A stretch of DNA of 64,000 bases from NCBI RefSeq assembly GCF_018374135.1, contig NZ_JAHAFS010000010.1:1-64000 (forward strand), in the 5' to 3' direction. Both the position numbers and the translations under genes were made by a program. The DNA is from Campylobacter gracilis. GTDB lineage: Bacteria > Campylobacterota > Campylobacteria > Campylobacterales > Campylobacteraceae. Positions within the stretch are counted from its first letter, which is position 1; each line of letters opens with the position of its first letter. Positions 54,110 to 63,281 of this stretch are shown here, piece by piece. Under the pieces are notes generated by a model. The model worked only from the letters and a program-made list of their open reading frames with translations. It was not told the origin of the DNA and ran no database searches.

Positions 54110-55111
54110 ATGGCAAAAAATAGTTTGATAAACGGCTCGATCTGGGAGCAATACTCGCAAAAAGTGCAGGATCGCATGAATAATCCTCGCTATATGGGCG
54201 AGATCACCGAGGAGGAGGCGAAGGCTAGAGGCGGCAAGCTAGTGGTCGCGGACTTCGGCGCCGAGAGTTGCGGCGATGCGGTGAGGCTGTACTGGCTGAT
54301 AGATCCTAAAACCGATAGAATTTTAGACGCTAAATTTAAAAGCTTTGGTTGCGGTACGGCGATTGCGAGTTCGGACACGATGGCTGAGCTTTGTATCGGA
54401 AAGACCGTCGATCAAGCGGTAAAGATTACAAATTTAGACGTAGAACACGCGATGCGCGACAACCCGGACGAGCCCGCCGTGCCGCCGCAAAAGATGCACT
54501 GCTCGGTAATGGCATACGACGTCATCAAGCAGGCTGCAGCGAATTATAAGGGCATCGATCCCGCGCATTTCGAGGATGAAATCATCGTGTGCGACTGCGC
54601 GCGCGTGAGCCTTGGCACGATCAAAGAGGTGATCCGCCTAAACGACCTTCACACGGTCGAGGAGATCACGCAATACACTAAAGCGGGTGCGTTTTGCAAA
54701 TCCTGCGTGCGCCCGGGCGGACACGAGGAGAAGGATTACTATCTGGTCGATATTTTAAAGCAAACCAGAGAGGAGATGGAGCGAGAGAGACTTCAGGCTC
54801 AAGCCGATGCGAGCGCCGCTAATAACGTGAAAGCGGGAGCCGAGATGAGCTTTGAGCAGCTAAATTTGATCGGTAAATTTAAAGCGGTCGAAGGGGTACT
54901 TGACGAGGATATCCGCCCGATGCTTCAGATGGACGGCGGCAATCTCGACGTCATCGACATTAGGCCTGCAGACGACGGCAAAACGGACATCTACATCCGC
55001 TACCTGGGTGCTTGCAGCGGCTGCGCTAGCGGTGCGAGCGGTACATTATACGCGATCGAAAATGTTTTGCAAGAAAACCTTAGCCCAAACATCCGCGTAA
55101 TGCCGATCTAA
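54110..55111 (+). CDS. nifU: Fe-S cluster scaffold NifU
   Basis: 333 residues in three domains: IscU-like (Cys54, Cys81, Cys131), central [2Fe-2S] BFD-like domain (Cys161, Cys163, Cys196, Cys199) and C-terminal Nfu domain with GACSGC near 303-307. A full-length NifU. Co-transcribed with nifS. Confidence 0.97.
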   Translation: MAKNSLINGSIWEQYSQKVQDRMNNPRYMGEITEEEAKARGGKLVVADFGAESCGDAVRLYWLIDPKTDRILDAKFKSFGCGTAIASSDTMAELCIGKTVDQAVKITNLDVEHAMRDNPDEPAVPPQKMHCSVMAYDVIKQAAANYKGIDPAHFEDEIIVCDCARVSLGTIKEVIRLNDLHTVEEITQYTKAGAFCKSCVRPGGHEEKDYYLVDILKQTREEMERERLQAQADASAANNVKAGAEMSFEQLNLIGKFKAVEGVLDEDIRPMLQMDGGNLDVIDIRPADDGKTDIYIRYLGACSGCASGASGTLYAIENVLQENLSPNIRVMPI

Positions 55112-55522
55112 GGCTATTACTGCTACGTTTGCATCTTAGCTTAGTCTTACGAAATTTTAAGAGCTTGAGCTTTTGCGCAACAGCGGAGCTAAATTTCGCC
55201 CCTTAGCTAAATTCGCAATTAGACGTTAAATCTGCGTAGAATTTCGCCGTTTGCTTTTAAGAATATCGCAAATTTTGCTAAGGTTTTCTAGCGTGAAATT
55301 CATCCGTAAATTTTGTCTATAAAATTTAATTAAAAGAGCTTTTTATTTCGCTCATGTAAGTTTTTTTATGAGATTTCGTTTGTAAATTGGACATAGAATT
55401 TTCTCCGCGAATTTCATCTTTTCATAAATTTCGATGAAAATGCGCCATAAATCGCAGAATTTTAGCTGGCTATAATTTCTTTTTATTATAATTGCGCCTT
55501 ATTTCAACTAAAAGGGGAGCAA
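55112..55522. other. Intergenic region with promoter
   Basis: No gene. AT-rich and lower in GC than most spacers. It leads into two overlapping TATAAT boxes (55471-55476 and 55487-55492) and an AAGGGGAG ribosome-binding site before the ATG at 55523. Confidence 0.5.
55471..55492 (+). promoter_or_regulatory. Twin -10 boxes
   Basis: Two TATAAT hexamers 10 bases apart in a T-rich stretch, 31-47 bases upstream of the solute-binding-protein start. Either could be the active -10. Confidence 0.55.
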
Positions 55523-56311
55523 ATGAAAGTATTTGTTTTGGCGGCTCTGCTACTTGGTTTTCTATCTGCAAATTCTTTGGATCAGATCAAAAAAGATAGG
55601 CTCGTTCGCATAGGTGTATATAACGATCAGCCGCCGTTTAGTGCGCTCGTAGACGGCAAATATAGGGGATTTGAGATTGCTCTTGGCGAAAAGCTCGGTA
55701 AGGAGATTTTCGGCGATAATCCTGGCAAGGTAAAATTTATCCCAATCACGGCTTCAAGACGCATTAGCGCTTTACAGCGCAATGAAGTGGATATGGTGAT
55801 TGCGACCTTTACTCCTACGCCCACGCGAGCGAAAAAAGTAGATTTTTCGGAGCCTTATTTTAAGGTGCAGGTAGGTGTGCTAGCCAAAAAAGACGAGAAT
55901 GTCACGAGCTTCGATCAGCTGCGCAAAAAGAGGATTTTTGTCATCAAACACTCTCCTATTCACAATTTCTTACGCAAAGCGGGCTTTAGAAAGAATTTAA
56001 ACTTTTGCGCCAGTTCGGCTAAATGTTACCGCGCTTTCAAAAGGGCGAAAAACGCCGTACATGTCGATGATAACCTAATCCTGCACGCATACGCGATCAT
56101 CGATAATAAAACGCAGGTTGCTTTGGATGGTCTAGGTAAGCAAACTTACAACGCAATCGCCGTGCAGAAGGGCAATAATGCGCTGCTAGAGCTAATCAAT
56201 ACATCTTTAGCGGGATTAAAAAAAGATGGATTTTTGGATAAGACCTTTGACGATACGCTCGGGATTTTCTATCACGGCACGATCGATAAGAAGGAATTCT
56301 TGGTTGAATAA
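55523..56311 (+). CDS. Periplasmic amino-acid-type solute-binding protein
   Basis: 262 residues with a signal peptide (1-17, ends LSANS, no lipobox cysteine), then the family-3 solute-binding fold: VRIGVYNDQPPFSALVDGKYRGFEIALGEKLGKEI and EVDMVIATFTPTPTRAKKVDFSEPYFK. Two cysteines (NFCASSAKC) could form a disulfide. No permease or ATPase gene is adjacent, so it is an orphan binding protein. It resembles the CjaA/PEB1 family of amino acid binders; the ligand is unknown. Confidence 0.85.
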   Translation: MKVFVLAALLLGFLSANSLDQIKKDRLVRIGVYNDQPPFSALVDGKYRGFEIALGEKLGKEIFGDNPGKVKFIPITASRRISALQRNEVDMVIATFTPTPTRAKKVDFSEPYFKVQVGVLAKKDENVTSFDQLRKKRIFVIKHSPIHNFLRKAGFRKNLNFCASSAKCYRAFKRAKNAVHVDDNLILHAYAIIDNKTQVALDGLGKQTYNAIAVQKGNNALLELINTSLAGLKKDGFLDKTFDDTLGIFYHGTIDKKEFLVE

Positions 56312-56731
56312 AATTTCGTAGCGAAAAACAGCCATGCGTATTTAAATTTCGCGCGCAAAACCTCGCTTTGTTGTAGCGGCAAAACGGCAGGAATGCCCTA
56401 TGCATTTGAAATGCTTTTGGAATTCGGCTTAGATTTGAGAAACGCTTGTGCGTGAAGACATACAAATTGATCAAAATTTGTGTTTCGCGCTTGAGCTAAA
56501 ATTTTATTTTTGCGGAATGAGATTCTGTGAATTTTATGCCGTATTTTCGCGCAAGATAACTAAGTTTAAAATTTACGTAATTTTGTAAGCTTGCTAAAAT
56601 TCCTCGCTCCGTGGAATTTATATAAGTTTGAAAAATTCTACTTTTTAGCCCACGAAGTACTTACCTACCACTACATTTTAATTTCGATTTAAATTTTAAA
56701 ATTTAGCCCCAAAACCTAGCTTGGTTTTGAT
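56312..56731. other. Spacer between convergent genes
   Basis: About 420 bases, AAATTT-rich, no gene recognised; short frames are shadows. Confidence 0.4.
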
Positions 56732-57301
56732 TTAAAATTTTTTGCCCGCGCCTTTTGTGCCTAAATTTCTTAAAAATTCCGCGTACTCCGCCGCGCCTTT
56801 TTCTATCTGTTCGGTGCTGCTTTGATAATCCACGCCCGGCGTCTCTTCGGCGCCGTAAAACGCGAAAAATCCGCGCCAGTCGGCATGAAAATAGTAGCGG
56901 AATGCCAGCTCAAACGGCGCTAAAATCTGCTCCATCGTGAAATGGTACCGCCCGCTAGGCGCGTAGTCGGCGCGCTTGATGCCCGCGCTCACCGCCAGCG
57001 CCACGGCGCGCCTGCGCATGCCCTCGCTTGTGCGCCCATAAGCAAATCCGTACGTCATCGTCGCATCAATCCAACTTTTTAAAATCGCGGGCGAGGAGAA
57101 ATTATGCAGCGGAAATTGCAGCACTAGCGCGTCGTGGGCTTTGATTATCGCGCGCTCGCGCTCGCCGTCTATTTCGCCGCTAGGATACTCGCGCGCTAGG
57201 TCGCGCACGGCGAAGCTTTGCGCGGCGGCCTCTTTCAAAAACCGTTTGTTTATGAGCGAATTTTCGATGTCGGGGTGAGCTAGAATGATTAAGCTTTTCA
57301 T
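56732..57301 (-). CDS. Flavodoxin-fold NAD(P)H oxidoreductase (KefF/MdaB type)
   Basis: 189 residues: LIILAHPDIENSLINKRFL at the start, LVLQFPLHNFSSPAILKSWIDATMTYGFAYG in the middle. FAD or FMN quinone reductase fold; probably a two-electron quinone reductase protecting against oxidative stress. Stands alone. Confidence 0.85.
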   Translation of the reverse strand: MKSLIILAHPDIENSLINKRFLKEAAAQSFAVRDLAREYPSGEIDGERERAIIKAHDALVLQFPLHNFSSPAILKSWIDATMTYGFAYGRTSEGMRRRAVALAVSAGIKRADYAPSGRYHFTMEQILAPFELAFRYYFHADWRGFFAFYGAEETPGVDYQSSTEQIEKGAAEYAEFLRNLGTKGAGKKF

Positions 57302-57556
57302 ATTTTTCCTTTAAAATTTTGTTTTTGGGCGATAAAATTTGCCGCTAAAATCGCAGATAGAACTCCGCTTTGAAATTTCATTTTCAAATTAGCGGCGGAA
57401 TTCTAAAGCAAAATTTCAAAGCGAAATTTTAATGCCGAAGCTTTGGCGCTTAAATTTTGACGCCGAAATCCGTAGTAAATTTCAGCGCATAAATTTTATA
57501 TTAAAATTTAGCGCCCAAATACGCCGGAGCCCTATTTCAAACGCCGGCTTGGCGCT

Positions 57557-58084
57557 TTACTTCCCCGCAGCTAGCAGATCCGCGAGCACCTTTGCCGCGT
57601 GATCCTTTGCCTTGACGCTTTTATAGACCTTTAAAATTTTGCCGTCCTTGCCGATCAGAAAGGTCGAGCGCACGATGCCCAGATACTCGCGCCCGTAGTT
57701 TTTGCGCACCTGCCACGCGCCGTATAGCTTGGCTACTTCGTGCTGCGGATCGCTCAGTAGGATGTGCTTTAGGCTCTGCTTGGCGATGAAGCCCGCGTGG
57801 GATTTGGCGCTGTCGGGGCTGATGCCTACGATCACGCAGTCTGCGGCGATGAAATCATCGTACGCGGCGCTAAATTCGCACGCTTCGGTCGTGCAGCCGG
57901 GGGTGTTATCCTTGGGGTAAAAATACAGCGCGACCCTCTTGCCTGCGAAGTCCTTTAGCGCGACGCTCGCTCCGTCGGCGTTTTGCAGCGTAAAAGCGGG
58001 TGCTACGTCTCCCGCTTGCAGCGTGATTTTACGCTCGCGATCCTCTGCGCTAAACTCGTCTTCGATCTGTGTTTTTCTCTGCAT
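57557..58084 (-). CDS. bcp: Thiol peroxidase, Bcp/PrxQ type
   Basis: 175 residues. Peroxidatic Cys64 in YPKDNTPGCTTEACEF, with resolving Cys69 in the same helix, the alpha-2 type of BCP. It reduces peroxides using thioredoxin. The N-terminus has about 20 extra charged residues compared with typical BCP; a later start is possible. Confidence 0.93.
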   Translation of the reverse strand: MQRKTQIEDEFSAEDRERKITLQAGDVAPAFTLQNADGASVALKDFAGKRVALYFYPKDNTPGCTTEACEFSAAYDDFIAADCVIVGISPDSAKSHAGFIAKQSLKHILLSDPQHEVAKLYGAWQVRKNYGREYLGIVRSTFLIGKDGKILKVYKSVKAKDHAAKVLADLLAAGK

Positions 58085-58331
58085 ATCGTGTCCTTTTTTT
58101 GAAATTTTCGGGCTCCTAGCCCGAGTTGCGGCTAAATTTTAATCTTTTTTCATAAATTTATCCTTGCTTGGATGAAATTTTGCCCCGCGCCGCAGCTGCA
58201 CGCGAAACGATCTGCGCGAAGAGGCTTAAATTTAGCGGCTCGTGATATAATTTTGCGCGAGTTAAATTTAAAACCCGCCGCCGCGAGTAAATTTATAAAA
58301 TTTACGCTCAGTGCGCGCGCAAAGGAGAAAA

Positions 58332-59303
58332 ATGACGCGGCTAAAACTCAGGACCGAAATTTTATGGCGGAAGCGACTTGAAAACGGCCTATTCGGCGGC
58401 ATCGCGCCCACGCCGGATCCGTTCTGCGCGGACGTATTTTATGTCGCGGACGGCTGGGGCAGCTCTTACGCTTCGATGCGCCTGCGCCGCATGAGCTTTG
58501 CTACGGGCGAGGAAACGGCTAGCGCGCTGCTTCGAAACGCTGTGCGCTGCATGCATTTTAGCGCGGACGCGCAGCATATTTTCGCCGTGACCGATAGCAA
58601 AATTTACCGCCTGCACAGGAGCTCGCTGCAGATAGAGGAAAAATACGAAAAAGGCGTGCCCAAATACCAGGACTTCGTCGCGGGGGATGAGCAGGACGGG
58701 CTTGTTTTGCTAAACCGCTCTGGCGGCAGCGTTGCGGTCTTTAACTACGTGCAGGGCGGCGTGAGCAAAAAGCGGCTAAAGGATGAGGGCTGTCGCCTGC
58801 TGCTGCGCGGCAGCGATGGGCGCTACCTTATCGCATCGCCGGTGCGGGGCTGCGTGCAGCGATATGACGTCGCAAAAGGTAGGGTCGAGATACTCTTTGA
58901 GGTCGGTACCTTTGATGCCGCGCAGCTTGATAATGCGGGAAATTGGTACTTTCATCCGGCTGTTTATCTCCCCGCTAAAATTTGCGACGGGCGCGGAGAG
59001 GGCGCGCGGATGATCCTCTCGGGTAAAATTTTAATGATGGACGTGGACGGGGCACGTAAAGATTGGGATACTGGAGTTAAATTTAAGCAGATGCACCTTA
59101 GTGCGGACGAAAAGTCGCTGCTTTTACAGAGCGAAAACGGCATTTGGCGCTTTTTGCCGAGCGTTGGGTGGATAGTAAGCGAGACCCTACTAGACGGGGG
59201 CGAGCGGCTGGAGCCCCTTTTTGAGCAGCGGAATTTAATACTTTGCAGCGTAAAAGAGGAGGGCGGACAAAGCCTGATCGCTAGGCGGATTTTGGAGGCT
59301 TAG
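58332..59303 (+). CDS. Hypothetical propeller-like protein
   Basis: 323 residues from the ATG at 58332, chosen because AAAGGAG lies 4 bases upstream. No signal peptide or membrane helix. The sequence has repeating beta-strand units (MHFSADAQHIFAVTDSKIYRLH and QMHLSADEKSLLLQSENGIWRF) reminiscent of WD40/YVTN propeller blades. No family recognised. It stands alone in the plus direction between bcp and the molbindin gene. Confidence 0.6.
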   Translation: MTRLKLRTEILWRKRLENGLFGGIAPTPDPFCADVFYVADGWGSSYASMRLRRMSFATGEETASALLRNAVRCMHFSADAQHIFAVTDSKIYRLHRSSLQIEEKYEKGVPKYQDFVAGDEQDGLVLLNRSGGSVAVFNYVQGGVSKKRLKDEGCRLLLRGSDGRYLIASPVRGCVQRYDVAKGRVEILFEVGTFDAAQLDNAGNWYFHPAVYLPAKICDGRGEGARMILSGKILMMDVDGARKDWDTGVKFKQMHLSADEKSLLLQSENGIWRFLPSVGWIVSETLLDGGERLEPLFEQRNLILCSVKEEGGQSLIARRILEA

Positions 59304-59592
59304 GCGAGCGCGGGAGTTTGCTTTGCGGCGCGCATGTGAAAAATACTTGTAGCATTTTGAGGCACGTTTTTACAGGCGGCGATCGCAAAATTTATTTTTC
59401 GCGCCGTATCTAAAAGACGCGAGTAAGGGCCTGTACGCGATACAATTCTATCGCAAACTAAATATATGTGGTTAAATTTAATAGTTGAAAAATTTAAAGA
59501 ATAGTCGCTGCATCCCTGCTCGCAGCTAAAATTTTATTGAAATTTAGGATTTGAAAATTTAGGGGCGTCGATGCCGCCCCTTGAACGGCTGA

Positions 59593-60018
59593 TTATTTCA
59601 CGCCGACGATGATTTGAGTAGCTTTGATGATCGCGGTTACTTCGTCGCCGACTGCTAGCGCCAAATTTTTAACGGAGCCGTTTGTGACGATCGCGCTTAG
59701 ATTCTCACCACCTGCAGTTCTGACATCGATTTCAGCATTGATTGCGCCCTCTTTAACGGCGGTGATTTTGCCTTTTAGCTGGTTCGCAGCACTTAGGCGA
59801 AGATCATTTTCTCCCTTTGAAATGATGACATTCGGGGCTTTGAATAAAAATACCGCCTCTTTGCCTGCTTTTAAATCCAAAGTTTTTTCAGAATCAACCG
59901 TCACGGTCGCTTTTAGCACGTCGCCGCCTCTGGTTTTAGCTGTGATTAGCGAATTTACCGCACCTGTTTTTACGTCGCTTATCACGACATGAAGCTGATT
60001 TCTAGCACTGATTGCCAT
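59593..60018 (-). CDS. Molbindin-type molybdate/tungstate-binding protein (two Mop domains)
   Basis: 141 residues made of two TOBE/Mop repeats: SARNQLHVVISDVKTGAVNSLI and SAANQLKGKITAVKEGAINAEI open each half. Molbindins store or buffer molybdate or tungstate in the cytoplasm. Campylobacters use many molybdo/tungsto-enzymes (formate dehydrogenase, nitrate and sulfoxide reductases). No transporter gene is next to it. Confidence 0.88.
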   Translation of the reverse strand: MAISARNQLHVVISDVKTGAVNSLITAKTRGGDVLKATVTVDSEKTLDLKAGKEAVFLFKAPNVIISKGENDLRLSAANQLKGKITAVKEGAINAEIDVRTAGGENLSAIVTNGSVKNLALAVGDEVTAIIKATQIIVGVK

Positions 60019-60473
60019 TGTTTCTCCTTGTAAAAAATTACGAGCAATGTTAGCGGCAAATCCTTAAATGAAATTTAAAAATGCTGCGTGTAAGAAATTA
60101 ATTTGATTTGTTGCGAATTTATATTAAGCTCACTTTTTAAATTCCTAGCTTGCATTATGAAAAATAGCGTTAAAAAATAGATGAAATTCTAAATTCGCAT
60201 ATATTAAATCGGGTTATTTTCTTTGAAATTTTATTCGCTTTTTATAAAATTCTGCGTTTTTTAGAGTTCTGACGCAAAATTTAGCGTTTGTTTTGCGCAC
60301 ATCCAGATAAAATTTATCGCAAATCGTGCCTGGTAAGGCTTTAAGAGCGCTCCGCTTAAGCCTGTTCGCTGAATTCTATGCCTCGCACATCGGTTTTACG
60401 AGTGGGTTTTGGTAGCAAGGCGATTTTACATTTGCTTTAAAATACAGCTAGCGGTGCGCTTTGTGCCAAAATT
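60019..60473. other. Spacer with hairpin
   Basis: No gene. AGGCTT (60338-60343) pairs with AAGCCT (60360-60365), with inner AAG/CTT and CG/CG pairs. No T-run. Confidence 0.4.
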
Positions 60474-60830
60474 TCAGTGCACCTTGCTTTGCAGAAAATC
60501 GCGCAGAATCATCGCATGATTGCAGTGCTCGTCTTTTGCAGCGTATAGCAACGTGACGACCGGCTCGTTTTTAACCTTTTTCAAAAATTCAGCTACGGCG
60601 GGATTTTGCTCAAGTTCAGCTAGGTAAAGCTCCTTAAAATGGGCGAAATTCTCAGGCTTGTGCGCGAAAAGCTTGCGTATTTCGGTGCTAGGCGTTATGT
60701 CCTTTGCCCACATATCAAACTCCAGCGCATCTTTTTTTATGCCGCGCGGCCATAGCCTATCGCAAAGCACGCGAAATCCATCCTCTTCCTCTGCGCTCTC
60801 ATAAACGCGCTTAATCTTAAATTCTGTCAT
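60474..60830 (-). CDS. DUF488 (YeaO-like) protein
   Basis: 118 residues. FKIKRVYESAEEEDGFRVLCDRLWPRGIKKDALEFDMWAKDITPSTEIRKLF is the classic DUF488/YeaO signature; VTLLYAAKDEHCNHAMIL closes the domain. Function unknown. It lies 20 bases after purF on the same strand. Confidence 0.85.
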   Translation of the reverse strand: MTEFKIKRVYESAEEEDGFRVLCDRLWPRGIKKDALEFDMWAKDITPSTEIRKLFAHKPENFAHFKELYLAELEQNPAVAEFLKKVKNEPVVTLLYAAKDEHCNHAMILRDFLQSKVH

Positions 60831-60850
60831 AATCTGTTCCTTTAAATTTG

Positions 60851-62197
60851 CTAATCTTTGATGAAATAATCGCCGTCGAAGCTTACGAGCGAGTATTTGC
60901 GCTCGCTCCCAAGCGCTTCTACGAGCTCAGGCACGCTAAGGAACGTGAGGCTGTCGGCGCCTATAAATTTGCAAATTTCATCCGTGCTCATATTTGCGGC
61001 GATCAGCTCGCGCACGCTCGGCGTGTCAATGCCGTAGCGCTCGGGATACTTTAGCTCCGGGCTTGCGATGCACATATGTACGCGCGCCGCGCCCGCATGG
61101 CGCAGAAGCTCGACGATCTTTTTGCTCGTGGTGCCGCGTACGATGCTGTCGTCGATCACCGCGACGCTCTTGCCGTGCAGTGCCGCGCCGATCGGATTTA
61201 GCTTGAGTTTGACCTTTAAATTTCGCACCTCTTGCGTCGGCTCGATGAAGGTGCGGCCGATGTAGTGGTTGCGCACGATCGCCATCTCAAAAGGGATTTT
61301 ACTCTCTTGCGCGAAACCCAGCGCCGCCGGCACGCCGCTATCGGGCACGGGCACGACGAAATCGGCTTTTAAATTTTTACATTTTCGCGCGAGCGCAGCG
61401 CCCAGTTTTTTTCTGACCTCATATACGTTTTTGCCCTCTACGACGCTGTCTGGGCGCGCAAAGTAGATGTATTCAAACGCGCAAATTCTAGCCTCCGCGG
61501 CTTTTAAAATTTCAAGCGAGCTAAACTCGTCCTTGCCCTCTTCGAAGATCACCATCTCGCCGGGCTTTACGTCGCGGACGAACTCGGCTCCTACGAGATC
61601 AAACGCGCAGGTTTCGCTCGCGACGATGTAGCCGCCGTCTTTTAGCCTGCCGATGCTAAGCGGACGCACTCCGTAGCGATCGCGCACGGCAAACATCTTC
61701 GAGCGGCTTAAAATCAGAAGCGAATACGCGCCCACGCACTGTTGCAGCGCCTCGATGATGCGGTCTTTTAGATGCTCCTGCTTGCTACGGGCGATGAGGT
61801 GCAGTATGTTTTCGGTGTCCATGCCGGATTGAAAGATCGCCCCCTCGCTTACGAGCTTGCGGCGAATTTCGTCTTTATTAATCAAATTTCCGTTATGAAC
61901 GATCGAGATCTCCCCCAAAGCGTAGTTGCCCGCAACGGGCTGCGCGTCCTTTAGGCTATCTGCACCCGCGGTGCCATAGCGGTTGTGACCGATCGCGATG
62001 TTGCCCTTTAAAATTTCAAAACTAGTGGGGCTAAAAACCTCCGTCACGAGCCCTGTGGCTTTGATCGTTTTGATATGATGGTTGAAGCTCGAGCTGATGC
62101 CGCTTGCCTCCTGGCCGCGGTGCTGCATGGCAAAAAGCCCGTAATACGCGGTTTTAGCCGCACCTTCGGAATTTATGACTCCCACGATTGCGCACAT
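60851..62197 (-). CDS. purF: Amidophosphoribosyltransferase
   Basis: 448 residues. Cys2 (after Met1) is the N-terminal nucleophile, directly exposed without propeptide. Glutaminase motifs HNRYGTAG and HNGNLIN, and the PRPP loop VAVIDDSIVRGTTSKKIV are intact. First committed step of purine synthesis. Confidence 0.97.
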   Translation of the reverse strand: MCAIVGVINSEGAAKTAYYGLFAMQHRGQEASGISSSFNHHIKTIKATGLVTEVFSPTSFEILKGNIAIGHNRYGTAGADSLKDAQPVAGNYALGEISIVHNGNLINKDEIRRKLVSEGAIFQSGMDTENILHLIARSKQEHLKDRIIEALQQCVGAYSLLILSRSKMFAVRDRYGVRPLSIGRLKDGGYIVASETCAFDLVGAEFVRDVKPGEMVIFEEGKDEFSSLEILKAAEARICAFEYIYFARPDSVVEGKNVYEVRKKLGAALARKCKNLKADFVVPVPDSGVPAALGFAQESKIPFEMAIVRNHYIGRTFIEPTQEVRNLKVKLKLNPIGAALHGKSVAVIDDSIVRGTTSKKIVELLRHAGAARVHMCIASPELKYPERYGIDTPSVRELIAANMSTDEICKFIGADSLTFLSVPELVEALGSERKYSLVSFDGDYFIKD

Positions 62198-62249
62198 TTT
62201 CTAACCTCTTAAATTTTATTTTTTAGAAATTTATCTATATTTTGTTTTA

Positions 62250-62441
62250 TCATTTACGGCTCGCCGTCCGGCATTTTGTCGGCGCCTCATCAAATAGATC
62301 GGCTGAAATTTTAAACCTCTCGGCGATATTCGCTCCGCCTTTGGCGTAGCTACCGAATAGTCCGACTTTGTAAATTCCAAAGCTTTCAAGCTCGGGCTTT
62401 AGCTCGTGCAAAAAATTTAAAATTTCATCTTTGGTTGGCAT
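62250..62441 (-). pseudogene. Remnant of a MNT-type nucleotidyltransferase gene
   Basis: 63 residues. The first 40 match small nucleotidyltransferase domain proteins (GIYKVGLFGSYAKGGANIAER; GSY/GSF-x-KG), but the catalytic SDxD segment is missing and the tail is unrelated. A truncated MNT partner of a HEPN/MNT pair, or a standalone domain, is likely. No HEPN gene remains nearby. Confidence 0.55.
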
Positions 62442-62469
62442 TTTATTCTCTTAAATTTAGCCGCAAAGC

Positions 62470-63231
62470 CTAGATTCCTAAGTAGTCGTCGATACCGTAA
62501 AGCCCGATATTTTGGGACGCTAGCCATACTGCGGCCTTTATCGCGCCTCTGGCAAAGGTCGCGCGCGAAGTGGCCGTATGATTTAGCTCGATGAACTCAC
62601 CCTCGCCGTAAAATCCCACGGTGTGGCGCCCGACTATATCGCCGCCGCGTAGCGACATCACGGCGATCTCGTCCTTGCCCCGCTCGCCGATAAGCCCGTC
62701 GCGACCGCTTACGCGCACGTCTTTTAAGTTTAGCTCGCGCGCGCTTGCGGCGCTTTCCGCAAGGCTCATCGCCGTGCCGCTCGGAGCGTCTTTTTTGTGG
62801 CGGTGGTGCATCTCTAAAATTTCGCAGTCAAAATCGCGCAGGCTCCTGCTAGCAAGCGCTACGAGCTTGTTTAGTACCGCGACGCCCAGGCTCATATTCG
62901 TAGCGTGCAGCACGGGCATCTTCGAGCTGCATTCGCGCAGTAGCCGCTCGCCCTCATCACCTAGGGCTGTCGTGCCGATGCAAAGCGGCTTTGGATGCGA
63001 AAGCGCAAATTTCATTAAGCTTATTGCGCCGTCTCGGATCGTAAAGTCTATCACGACGTCGCAGCCGCTAAAAAGCTCGTCGTAGCTGCGGCTTGCGGCG
63101 CAGCTTGGCGTATAATCAAGCGGAGCGACCGTGTAGATCACGCTTGCTCGCGCCTGATCGAAATTTTTCAGGCATTCGTAGATCATCGTGCCCATTCTGC
63201 CGCTTCCGCCGTGAATTCCTATATTTATCAT
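62470..63231 (-). CDS. dapB: 4-hydroxy-tetrahydrodipicolinate reductase
   Basis: 253 residues. NADPH loop GIHGGSGRMGTMIYE and substrate motif HHRHKKDAPSGTAM are diagnostic. Lysine/diaminopimelate synthesis. Confidence 0.96.
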   Translation of the reverse strand: MINIGIHGGSGRMGTMIYECLKNFDQARASVIYTVAPLDYTPSCAASRSYDELFSGCDVVIDFTIRDGAISLMKFALSHPKPLCIGTTALGDEGERLLRECSSKMPVLHATNMSLGVAVLNKLVALASRSLRDFDCEILEMHHRHKKDAPSGTAMSLAESAASARELNLKDVRVSGRDGLIGERGKDEIAVMSLRGGDIVGRHTVGFYGEGEFIELNHTATSRATFARGAIKAAVWLASQNIGLYGIDDYLGI

Positions 63232-63281
63232 CGCTCATCCTTTAAATTTAGTCCGCTTAGTATAGCCAAATTTTGCTTACG

